Shown: one piece after another, positions 1-6,354 of the stretch
Position numbering within the stretch: position 1 is the stretch's first letter
Layout of the letters: every line of letters begins with the position of its first letter
Assembly (NCBI GenBank): GCA_003266065.1
Contig: MUZY01000167.1
Location: forward strand, 3,158-13,150
Direction: 5' to 3'
Source of the DNA: Methanosphaera sp. rholeuAM130
Lineage (GTDB): Archaea > Methanobacteriota > Methanobacteria > Methanobacteriales > Methanobacteriaceae
DNA: 9,993 nucleotides
Made by a program: the position numbers and the translations under genes
Notes under the pieces: generated by a model
The model's input: the letters and a program-made list of their open reading frames with translations, nothing else
What the model was told of the DNA's origin: nothing
Databases searched by the model: none

Positions 1-1176
1 GGTGTGGATTTGCTCAACGATGATCAGGCAGCACAAAGATTAAGGGAAGCAGCTGAAAAAGCGAAAATCGAATTGTCAACCACTTTAACAACAGACATAA
101 ACTTACCATTCATTACCGCAACACAGGCCGGACCGTTACACTTAAACATGAATTTATCACGTGCAAAACTTGAAGAAATCGTGGATCCAATCATTAAAAA
201 ATGTGGAGGACCAATCCAACAGGCAATATCAGATGCAAAAATGCAAAACAGCGACATAGACAAAATCATCCTGGTAGGTGGACCAACAAGAATGCCATCA
301 ATACAGAAATATGTCGAAGGAGTTGTAGGTCAAAAAGTAGAACGTGGAATTGACCCAATGGAATGTGTAGCTTCAGGTGCATCCATCCAAGGAGGAGTAC
401 TTGCAGGTGAAATCGATGACCTTGTACTGCTTGACGTAACACCGTTATCATTAGGTATTGAAACAATGGGTGGAGTGGCAACAAAACTCATAGACAGAAA
501 CACAACCATACCTACCAAGAAAAGTCAAATCTTCACTACAGCGGCAGACAACCAGCCTAGCGTGGACATTCACGTAATACAAGGTGAAAGACCAATGGCA
601 AACGACAACACCACACTCGGAAGATTCCAGCTTGTAGGTATTCCACCGGCACCAAGAGGAACACCACAAATTGAAGTGACATTTGACATAGATGCAAACG
701 GTATAATAAACGTAACTGCAAAGGATAAAGGAACAGGAAAAGAACAGCAAATAACCATCACATCCAGCAACAAATTGTCCGATGAAGAAATTGAACAAAA
801 AGTAAAAGAAGCAGAAGCACACGCTGAAGAAGATAAAAAACGTCAGGAAGAAATAGAAATCAGAAACAATGCAGACAGTTTAATATACACCGTTGACAAA
901 ACCATTGAAGAATTGGGAGATCAACTGGCAGAAGACAAAAAGGAAGACCTTAAAAACAAACAGAAAGAAGTGCAGGATGCAATAGAAGCAGACAACATAG
1001 AACTAATCAAGGAAAAAACAGACGCACTTGAAAAAACGATTCATGAAATCAGTGCCGAAATATACCAGCAGGCTGCTCAGGCTCAACAGGCACAACAACA
1101 AGCACAGGCACAACAGGAAAGCACCAGTCAATCAGACGACGATGACACCATAGATGCCGACTTTGAAAAACAATAG
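1..1176 (+). CDS. dnaK: Chaperone protein DnaK (Hsp70), 3' part only
   Basis: Hsp70 chaperone that binds exposed hydrophobic peptides in the cytoplasm under ATP control, working with DnaJ and GrpE. The window opens in frame inside the ATPase domain, so roughly the first 220 residues lie upstream; 391 residues are visible. Counting from the GTG at 4, ILVGGPTRMPSI (89-100) is the adenosine-binding part of the ATPase domain, and DDLVLLDVTPLSLG (138-151) is the interdomain linker leading into the substrate-binding beta-sandwich. Next come FDIDANGIINVTAKD and a helical lid. The tail is rich in Q and A and ends in an acidic stretch, as is common in bacterial-type DnaK. DnaK in methanogens is generally regarded as acquired from bacteria. 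Two J-protein genes follow on the same strand. No T tract is seen after the stop, so read-through into the next gene is possible. grpE would be expected upstream, outside the window. Confidence 0.97.
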   Translation, partial: GVDLLNDDQAAQRLREAAEKAKIELSTTLTTDINLPFITATQAGPLHLNMNLSRAKLEEIVDPIIKKCGGPIQQAISDAKMQNSDIDKIILVGGPTRMPSIQKYVEGVVGQKVERGIDPMECVASGASIQGGVLAGEIDDLVLLDVTPLSLGIETMGGVATKLIDRNTTIPTKKSQIFTTAADNQPSVDIHVIQGERPMANDNTTLGRFQLVGIPPAPRGTPQIEVTFDIDANGIINVTAKDKGTGKEQQITITSSNKLSDEEIEQKVKEAEAHAEEDKKRQEEIEIRNNADSLIYTVDKTIEELGDQLAEDKKEDLKNKQKEVQDAIEADNIELIKEKTDALEKTIHEISAEIYQQAAQAQQAQQQAQAQQESTSQSDDDDTIDADFEKQ

Positions 1177-1248
1177 CCGTTAAGCTTAAGATAAATGAAT
1201 ATCAACCGCATAAGTTAAATCACATAAAAAAGTTTAAAAAAAGATAGA

Positions 1249-1270
1249 TATTGAAGTTTATACTTCAATA
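1249..1270 (+). promoter_or_regulatory. Perfect inverted repeat around a TATA-like box before the J-domain gene
   Basis: TATTGAAG (1249-1256) and CTTCAATA (1263-1270) are perfect 8-bp arms separated by TTTATA. The spacer and its edge form a plausible archaeal TATA box about 40 bases before the ATG at 1303, which would place transcription start near 1285 and give a short leader. A dyad centred on the TATA box is what a repressor competing with TBP would use. It does not match the bacterial CIRCE core (TTAGCACTC). The symmetry is seen; regulator binding is inferred. Confidence 0.5.
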
Positions 1271-1302
1271 TACCACCCTTATAACTAATCTGAAGTGGGC
1301 GT

Positions 1303-1773
1303 ATGGATTATAATAAAGATTATTATGAAATTTTAGGCATTGATAGGGATGCCGATAAGGATACCATTAAAAAGGCATACAAAAAATTAGCCCTGAAATA
1401 TCATCCGGATGTAAATGATGAGCCTGATGCCGAAGAAAAGTTCAAGCAACTGACCGAAGCATATGCCGTATTATATGATGATACCAAAAGAAAACAGTAT
1501 GATCTCTTTGGATACAAGGCTGTAAGTAATTTCACCCAAGAAGACCTAATAAAAACTGTTAACTTGGACAATGTATTCAAGGGAGTCAAATTTATTGCAG
1601 AATTGGAAAGAGACTATGGTTTAATAACAGGACTTGTAGGAATGCGTTTGGGAAAACGGAAAACATCCAAAGTTATAGGATATGCAAGTAAGATATTGCT
1701 AGGTAAAAGCGTCTTGAGCACAGTACTTAGCCATACAAAAAAAGATAAAGATACAGGATATAAAAAATTTTAA
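1303..1773 (+). CDS. Short J-domain protein, truncated DnaJ paralogue
   Basis: A 156-residue type III-like J-domain protein. The J domain spans about residues 5-70 with the HPD motif at 34-36, the signature that stimulates the DnaK ATPase. It aligns without gaps with the downstream DnaJ through about residue 97, with about 58 identities counted by eye. The shared part includes the FTQED motif at 77-81 in both, at the start of the G/F-type region. After that it has no G/F repeats, zinc fingers or client-binding domains. Residues 98-156 form a basic tail with short hydrophobic stretches and no resemblance to DnaJ. Its likely role is a specialised co-chaperone of DnaK, with the tail giving localisation or client choice (inference). 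The ATG is preceded only by a weak GTGGG-like ribosome-binding site. It lies 126 bases after dnaK and has its own putative promoter with an inverted repeat. A decaying duplicate is an alternative, but the intact HPD and open frame argue against it. Confidence 0.88.
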   Translation: MDYNKDYYEILGIDRDADKDTIKKAYKKLALKYHPDVNDEPDAEEKFKQLTEAYAVLYDDTKRKQYDLFGYKAVSNFTQEDLIKTVNLDNVFKGVKFIAELERDYGLITGLVGMRLGKRKTSKVIGYASKILLGKSVLSTVLSHTKKDKDTGYKKF

Positions 1774-1863
1774 CTCCAAATAAATCGTAGAATTGCAAAG
1801 ACATAAATTACACTTCGATACTCCTATTATCATATGTATAGCTATAAAAACAACTTCCAATAA

Positions 1864-1872
1864 AAATATATT
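1864..1872 (+). promoter_or_regulatory. Candidate TATA box of dnaJ
   Basis: AAATATATT lies about 110 bases before the dnaJ ATG and would give a leader of about 80-85 bases containing the 1905-1930 hairpin. A second candidate, CTATAAAA near 1842-1849, would give a longer leader. Neither is confirmed, and read-through from upstream is also possible. Confidence 0.35.
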
Positions 1873-1879
1873 CAAAAAA

Positions 1880-1904
1880 GGATAATGGGGATTGAAGGAT
1901 AATG
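1880..1904 (+). repeat. Direct repeat GGATAATG x2 before dnaJ
   Basis: GGATAATG occurs at 1880-1887 and again at 1897-1904, a 17-base period. Between them, ATTGAAG (1891-1897) repeats the half-site of the inverted repeat in front of the J-domain gene (1250-1256). This could be a shared regulator site or chance in AT-rich DNA. Confidence 0.4.
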
Positions 1905-1947
1905 AATTCTATTATGCACTTAATAGAATTTTAAAAACTTTTTTTTT
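1905..1947 (+). promoter_or_regulatory. Inverted repeat plus T9 tract in the gap before dnaJ
   Basis: AATTCTATTA (1905-1914) and TAATAGAATT (1921-1930) are perfect 10-bp arms with a 6-base spacer. A run of nine T follows at 1939-1947. Oligo-T is the core archaeal termination signal. Only 28 bases separate the T tract from the dnaJ ATG, too few for a full promoter, so any dnaJ transcript must pass it. It may be the terminator of the upstream J-domain gene with leakage, an attenuator in the dnaJ leader, or an operator plus an unrelated T run. Confidence 0.55.
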
Positions 1948-1975
1948 CAAATAATTAACAAGAGAGGTAAATTTA

Positions 1976-3130
1976 ATGGCAGAAAAGAGAGATTATTATG
2001 AGGTTTTGGGTGTTGACAAGAACGCCGATAAGAAAACCATTAAAAAGGCATACAGAAAGCTTGCTATGAAATACCATCCGGATGTAAATAAGGAGCCGGA
2101 AGCCGAGGAAAAGTTTAAGGAATTAAGCGAAGCATATGGAGTGCTCTCCGATGATGATAAAAGGCAAAGATATGATCAATTCGGACATGCCGGAATGGAT
2201 GGATTCACCCAGGAAGACATATTCAACAACATAAACTTTGAAGACATATTCAGGGGATTCGGATTCGGCGGTCAATCACAGAGTGGATTCGGAAGCATAT
2301 TCGATTTGTTCGGCTTCGGTTCCGAAACGGCACGCGGACCATCTCGCGGAGCGGATATACAGAAAAACATAGATTTGACTCTGGAAGAAGTGGCAACTGG
2401 ATTGTCAAAGGATTTTGACATAACCCACAGAAAGGAATGTCCTCACTGTCACGGATCCAAGGCAGAACCCGGATCAGAAGTTAAAACATGTACCCAATGT
2501 AACGGATCAGGACAGGTAAAACAGGTTCAGAACACGCCGTTGGGACAGTTTGCAACGGTATCCCCATGTCCTAAATGTCACGGTGAAGGACAGATGATAG
2601 AAACGCCGTGTACCGAGTGTCATGGAATGGGACTTACGACCACTACAAATAAGATATCCATAAACATCCCTGCGGGAGTCGAAACCGGTACAAGATTGCG
2701 TGTTGCCGGTGAAGGTGATGACGGATTGAACGGTGCTCCTTCCGGAGACTTATACGTAACGATAAGGGTCTTGAAACATGACATATTCGAAAGAAGCGGA
2801 CAGGACTTGTACTACGACTTGCCGATAAGTTATGTGCAGGCATGTCTGGGTGACAAGGTGGACGTGCCGACAATCGACGGCGTTGCCAAACTTACAATTC
2901 CACCAGGTACACAGTCGGAGAGTACCTTCAAGCTAAGAAACGAAGGATTGAAGCATATCCGCTGGGACAATAAGGGAAATCTCTACGTCACGGTCAAGGT
3001 GGTAGTGCCTAAAAAACTGAGCGAAAAGCAGAAGGATATCCTTGAGGAATTCGCCAAGGAAAGCGGGGAAGAAATATCCCAAGTAAAACATGGATTCTTT
3101 GACAAGGTAAAGGAATCACTTAACAAATAA
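1976..3130 (+). CDS. dnaJ: Chaperone protein DnaJ (Hsp40, type I)
   Basis: Co-chaperone that delivers unfolded clients to DnaK and stimulates its ATPase; cytoplasmic. The 384 residues match the usual DnaJ length. In order: J domain (5-70) with HPD at 34-36; G/F-rich region (about 92-117); zinc-binding region with four CxxCxG-type repeats at C155/C158, C172/C175, C198/C201 and C212/C215; then the two beta-barrel client-binding domains and a C-terminal dimerisation segment (about 225-384). The ATG is preceded by GAGGT (1964-1968) at 7 bases spacing, a good ribosome-binding site. All expected zinc ligands are present. It is the third chaperone gene in line after dnaK and the short J-domain paralogue, but it is separated from the latter by about 200 bases carrying repeats, a hairpin and a T9 tract. 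It is therefore probably not expressed at a fixed ratio with them. Confidence 0.97.
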   Translation: MAEKRDYYEVLGVDKNADKKTIKKAYRKLAMKYHPDVNKEPEAEEKFKELSEAYGVLSDDDKRQRYDQFGHAGMDGFTQEDIFNNINFEDIFRGFGFGGQSQSGFGSIFDLFGFGSETARGPSRGADIQKNIDLTLEEVATGLSKDFDITHRKECPHCHGSKAEPGSEVKTCTQCNGSGQVKQVQNTPLGQFATVSPCPKCHGEGQMIETPCTECHGMGLTTTTNKISINIPAGVETGTRLRVAGEGDDGLNGAPSGDLYVTIRVLKHDIFERSGQDLYYDLPISYVQACLGDKVDVPTIDGVAKLTIPPGTQSESTFKLRNEGLKHIRWDNKGNLYVTVKVVVPKKLSEKQKDILEEFAKESGEEISQVKHGFFDKVKESLNK

Positions 3131-3148
3131 TCTCCTCCCATTTACCTC

Positions 3149-3153
3149 TTTTT
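3149..3153 (+). terminator. Weak oligo-T terminator after dnaJ
   Basis: T5 after a pyrimidine-rich stretch, 18 bases past the dnaJ stop. It is short for an archaeal terminator. A second T6 run lies near 3252-3257. The remaining gap up to 3382 is AT-rich and no gene or RNA is recognisable in it. Confidence 0.35.
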
Positions 3154-3382
3154 ATTAGAAATGTAATTCACAGTCTTATTTAGCTATAATAATTTAGTCA
3201 TTCAAAGCCTTAAGATGCTATGCAACCCATTAAAACAGCAGACTGATTTATCTTTTTTGGATTTTGACAACGAACTTTTCAACATAACAAAAATCTTTAA
3301 TAATCATGTCGTAATATATTGATTATAGATGTGATTATTTGTACATGTATATTAAAAAGTATTAAGATATGAAAGTGTTATT

Positions 3383-3787
3383 ATGATTATTAATGAGGAC
3401 GATGTAAAAATCAATATAGTTTATAGGGGTAATCTACATAGTAATCTGGAATTATCTGAAGTTGAAGATTTTTTTTCCGAATACAAGGAAGATAACGACA
3501 GTCTAAAACCGAGAGAAACTAAAAGGATTGATGACAGTACCATGCATTTCGCCGATGATGAGGATAAAAACATATTCTATCCATATGTCTATAAAACCTG
3601 TGAAGGTAATGAGAAATGGATTCTCTTCATGAAGGATGAGATGGAAGGATATGCATTATATGAAAATCCGCAAACGAAAAGGATGCAGCTTGCATGGTAT
3701 CACAGAAAGTTGCTTGAGCCTTTATCACCTGATGAGGAAAAGGAATTGATTACCTGCTATCAACCAAAAATGCGAAAAGATAATTAG
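3383..3787 (+). CDS. Uncharacterised small acidic protein
   Basis: 134 residues, not recognised. No signal peptide, membrane segment or cysteine cluster (only two Cys, at 73 and 125). The N-terminal half is strongly acidic and rich in D, E, S and N. The middle has an aromatic segment (IFYPYVYKTCEGNEKWILF, about 64-82), and the C-terminal half has a WYHRKLLEPL stretch (105-114). The composition suggests a soluble cytoplasmic protein. The ATG has no clear ribosome-binding site. TATA-like sequences near 3313-3320 or 3347-3354 suggest its own promoter and a short leader. It lies 74 bases before frhD on the same strand, which allows co-transcription, but frhD also has a candidate promoter. A full-length open frame with ordinary codon use supports a real gene. 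Confidence 0.7.
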   Translation: MIINEDDVKINIVYRGNLHSNLELSEVEDFFSEYKEDNDSLKPRETKRIDDSTMHFADDEDKNIFYPYVYKTCEGNEKWILFMKDEMEGYALYENPQTKRMQLAWYHRKLLEPLSPDEEKELITCYQPKMRKDN

Positions 3788-3799
3788 TCAATTAAGACC

Positions 3800-3807
3800 A
3801 ATATATT
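3800..3807 (+). promoter_or_regulatory. Candidate TATA box of frhD
   Basis: AATATATT about 55-62 bases before the TTG start. It would place transcription start near 3830, leaving a leader of about 30 bases that includes the ribosome-binding site. Another AT-rich stretch at 3825-3836 is too close to the start. Confidence 0.35.
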
Positions 3808-3861
3808 AACAACAGAAAATAATAATATAAAATTTAACTAAAACTTATAGGAGATTATAAT

Positions 3862-4326
3862 TTGTACGATGCAGAAGTAATAGTTGTAGGTTGTGGAAAC
3901 GTATTATTTAAGGACGACGGTTTCGGACCACTAGCCGTACAACAAATAGAAGAAAACGAAAAAAACAGACCTTTACCCAGTAACGTAATGACAATAGACG
4001 CAGGTACAAGTGCACCGCACTATCTTTTCAGCTTGCCGAATCCGATGTGGAAAAAGATTATAATACTTGATATCGCGGAGTTTGAAGGTCAGCCGGGCGA
4101 CATTAAAAAGTTATCCAAAGAGGACGTTCCCGTAGGAAAATATCAGGATCCCCATTCAATATCGGTAGTCGATCCATTGGATGACTTGGACGGAGTTGAA
4201 ATTGTCATCATTGCATGTAAACCTGAAAGGATATCTTCACCCTTCGTAGAGTATGGATTAACGGAAAATGTTGAAAAAGCAATACCGAAGGCTATTGATA
4301 TGGTATATGAAGAAGTGATAATCTAA
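3862..4326 (+). CDS. frhD: F420-reducing hydrogenase maturation protease FrhD
   Basis: Endopeptidase of the HycI/HupD (M52) family. It removes the C-terminal extension of the large [NiFe] subunit (FrhA) after nickel insertion, the last step of active-site assembly. 154 residues, the usual size. The N-terminal VVGCGNVLFKDDGFGP (8-23) holds the conserved Asp (18/19); D70 follows a hydrophobic strand (IIILD); and H98 sits in DPHSIS. These are the expected nickel-sensing ligands. IIACKPERISSP (117-127) matches the late family motif. The start is TTG at 3862, supported by AGGAGA (3849-3854) at 7 bases spacing and by the family N-terminus; no better ATG exists. In many methanogens frhD sits inside frhADGB. 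Here no hydrogenase subunits flank it. Instead a His-rich, possibly metal-binding protein follows. Assignment to Frh over another hydrogenase is based on overall similarity and is fairly secure. Confidence 0.9.
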   Translation: MYDAEVIVVGCGNVLFKDDGFGPLAVQQIEENEKNRPLPSNVMTIDAGTSAPHYLFSLPNPMWKKIIILDIAEFEGQPGDIKKLSKEDVPVGKYQDPHSISVVDPLDDLDGVEIVIIACKPERISSPFVEYGLTENVEKAIPKAIDMVYEEVII

Positions 4327-4344
4327 TCTACTTCTTTTGTGCTC

Positions 4345-4351
4345 TTTTTTT
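4345..4351 (+). terminator. T7 tract after frhD
   Basis: Seven T residues 18 bases after the frhD stop, an archaeal-type terminator. Only about 40 bases remain before the next ATG at 4391, so the next gene is either reached by partial read-through or uses a very short, weak promoter. Confidence 0.5.
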
Positions 4352-4390
4352 ACTTTAAGGATTAAACAATTGTATAAAAGGTGTAAAGAC

Positions 4391-4954
4391 ATGGATAAAA
4401 CTATAATAACTCCCATCATAGAAAGATTGAACAACGTAATAGATTCATTGATTGACGATTTTAAGGAATATAATCTGGATGAAGAAACGATTGGCTTTCT
4501 GGTTCAAAACACGAGAAATTTCATAGAATTCTCTAAATTAACATTATTCAACGTAATATTCGGCGTTTTAGAAAAGGCTGGCTATAAACAGTATGACTTT
4601 GATGACATAATTCATGAAACGGAAAATCTGATAAACAATATATTTGACAGTATTGACGAGTCATTAAACAAAATATTGCCGGAGGAGGATGAGCATGAGT
4701 GTGGACATGATCATGGCCATGGACATCACCATCACCATCATCATATAGACTTGGATGCCGTACAGGATGATATTGATAAGGTAATATCTGACTTAACGGC
4801 CTTAAAGCAATTGCTTGGGGAAGTTACGGATATGGTATTGTTGACCTTAAGGTATCAGGCCGAAGAAATCAGCGAGAAAGTATTCGGTGAAGAATTCGAC
4901 AAATTCAAGGATAATGTAAACAGCTTCAAAGAAGAATATGAAACGGATAATTGA
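4391..4954 (+). CDS. His-rich helical protein, putative nickel-binding partner of frhD
   Basis: 187 residues, family not recognised. Two acidic helical segments (about 1-95 and 119-187) flank a loop at residues 101-118 containing eleven His, one Cys and several Asp/Glu, including seven His in a row (112-118; bases 4694-4744). Such runs bind Ni or Zn, as in HypB and SlyD of the hydrogenase pathway. Direct adjacency to frhD makes nickel storage or delivery the best guess (inference). No signal peptide or clear membrane helix is seen, so it is probably cytoplasmic. I chose ATG 4391 because AAGGTG (4378-4383) stands 7 bases before it; an in-frame TTG at 4337 would start at the T tract and has no ribosome-binding site. 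The helices resemble a four-helix or coiled-coil arrangement. A general metal buffer or a zinc protein remains possible. Confidence 0.8.
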   Translation: MDKTIITPIIERLNNVIDSLIDDFKEYNLDEETIGFLVQNTRNFIEFSKLTLFNVIFGVLEKAGYKQYDFDDIIHETENLINNIFDSIDESLNKILPEEDEHECGHDHGHGHHHHHHHIDLDAVQDDIDKVISDLTALKQLLGEVTDMVLLTLRYQAEEISEKVFGEEFDKFKDNVNSFKEEYETDN

Positions 4955-4974
4955 GGATATAACTCGATTATCTC

Positions 4975-4981
4975 TTTTTTT
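4975..4981 (+). terminator. T7 terminator after the His-rich gene
   Basis: Seven T residues 20 bases past the stop at 4954. A second T7 at 5048-5054 overlaps the end of the convergent transporter gene and could act as back-up for plus-strand transcripts. Confidence 0.6.
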
Positions 4982-5052
4982 ACTTAAACATTTACTATTT
5001 CTTTAGTCACGTACTAATCATCTCACAATTATCTGTCTGTTGCTATCTTTTT

Positions 5053-6255
5053 TTAATTCAATTTCTTTAATGAATAGATGCATATCGGCAATGCCAATAG
5101 TGTAATCAGCGAAGATATATAGTATAGTGGAGCATAGCCCGTACTTGCTGATACGAAGCTTCCAAGCAGTGCCGGTCCAAATCCCATGGTTGCATCGCAG
5201 AAGATGAAGAAGGTGGAGAGTGCATAGCTTCTTCTTTGTGGACTGCTGTTTCTGGTGACTATCGTCGTACAGGCCGAACTTAAGGTACCGAAACCGAGAG
5301 CCGCACATATGGCACATATGACAACGCTAAAGTTGGATGGCATCCACGCAATCAAAAAGAGTCCCAGAGTCTGTGCCAGTATACCCGTTATGCATACTAT
5401 CATATCGCCGTTGTTGTCCTGAATTTTTCCGGCGACAGGTCGACTTAAAACAAGGCAGACAGAATATATTATAAAAAACCATGAAAAGATGCCCGTCAAA
5501 TTAACTTCAACTGCATATAACCTGTAAAATGATAGGATTGAAACGTATCCAAGACTTGTAAGTGCAGTAAATAAAGATACTGGCATAGCCTTATACTCGA
5601 ATATCTTTTCAAGTCCACCGTATCTTTTTTCATCACCGGTACCGTTCGTATCCGTTACTTCTTTTGTGCGTCTATGGTCATATTCATCCACATCCAGGGA
5701 AAGCATGCATATCAATGCCATAAATGAGAACACGCTTGCGGCTAAAAAGCATCCCGTTGAAGAGACGTAATCATATAGGAATCCTCCAATGAATGGCCCC
5801 AATCCCACGGCAATGGTGGTTCCAAGCATGAAATAACCGAACGCTTCACCAAATCTTTTTTTGGGAAGTATTTCAGTCGCTATGGTTACTATGGCGTTTG
5901 CCGATGCACCGAATCCTATGCCGTGGATGAATCTAACCAGTAAAAGTAGCACAACGTTGTCCACGATAAAGTAGAGCAGGCATGCCAGGAAATGAATTGC
6001 CATGAAAGTTACCGCAATCCTTCTCCAGCCCTTTTTCTCCAGGGCATCCCCCGAATATATCCTGGAACATAATCCACCGAATACGTATATCCCCGAAACG
6101 AGGCCTGCAATTGTAGCCGATGAACCCATTGCAGTAGCGTATTCCGTGACGGTGGACATCAATGCATACATTACAAGTGATGTAAAAAGCAACGCTCCAA
6201 AGATTAGAAAGAACGATTTAGTAAATATCCTCTCATTTTCATATTCATTCGTCAT
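5053..6255 (-). CDS. MFS transporter, 12 transmembrane helices
   Basis: Major facilitator superfamily permease, 400 residues, typical length. Twelve hydrophobic segments are visible at about residues 13-33, 47-66, 80-98, 100-123, 138-160, 168-187, 224-246, 256-274, 284-304, 308-333, 343-368 and 376-395. A charged cytoplasmic loop (188-222) lies between helices 6 and 7. The loop after helix 2, RIYSGDALEKKGWRR (65-79), is the MFS motif A; the second half has an equivalent SRPVAGKIQDNNGD (271-284). GLGPFIGGFLYD in helix 5 (151-162) resembles the antiporter motif C, pointing to a proton-coupled exporter, perhaps of drugs or small metabolites. The substrate cannot be read from the sequence. ATG is supported by AAAGGTA (complement of 6261-6267) about 5 bases upstream. 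It lies 99 bases downstream of another minus-strand gene with no terminator between, so co-transcription is possible. Confidence 0.92.
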   Translation of the reverse strand: MTNEYENERIFTKSFFLIFGALLFTSLVMYALMSTVTEYATAMGSSATIAGLVSGIYVFGGLCSRIYSGDALEKKGWRRIAVTFMAIHFLACLLYFIVDNVVLLLLVRFIHGIGFGASANAIVTIATEILPKKRFGEAFGYFMLGTTIAVGLGPFIGGFLYDYVSSTGCFLAASVFSFMALICMLSLDVDEYDHRRTKEVTDTNGTGDEKRYGGLEKIFEYKAMPVSLFTALTSLGYVSILSFYRLYAVEVNLTGIFSWFFIIYSVCLVLSRPVAGKIQDNNGDMIVCITGILAQTLGLFLIAWMPSNFSVVICAICAALGFGTLSSACTTIVTRNSSPQRRSYALSTFFIFCDATMGFGPALLGSFVSASTGYAPLYYISSLITLLALPICIYSLKKLN

Positions 6256-6354
6256 ATGATTACCTTTTTATTTTAGTTATTTTTTTTATTTTGCGTTAGG
6301 CTCCGGAAAATCGTGCTTATTTTTCAGTTTGTCTATTGGTCATTAATTGATGAA

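Noticed and set aside
451..822. Minus-strand 123-codon open frame inside dnaK
   Set aside because: It is fully antisense to a strongly conserved gene and its Cys/Phe/Tyr-rich composition is typical of reverse-strand shadows.
1249..1930. CIRCE/HrcA-type heat-shock operator
   Set aside because: Neither inverted repeat contains the TTAGCACTC core or the 9-base spacer.
3369..3386. Five-codon open frame (MKVLL) whose stop overlaps the next start as ATGA
   Set aside because: Translational coupling by a leader peptide is conceivable, but it has no ribosome-binding site and may lie at or before the transcription start.
4724..4744. Run of His codons resembling an engineered affinity tag
   Set aside because: It is internal, flanked by further His/Asp/Gly residues, uses mixed CAT/CAC codons, and sits in native-looking sequence with no vector features.
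6002..6259. Plus-strand open frame antisense to the start of the MFS gene
   Set aside because: Fully overlaps a convincing transporter gene in the other direction, with no ribosome-binding site or family resemblance.
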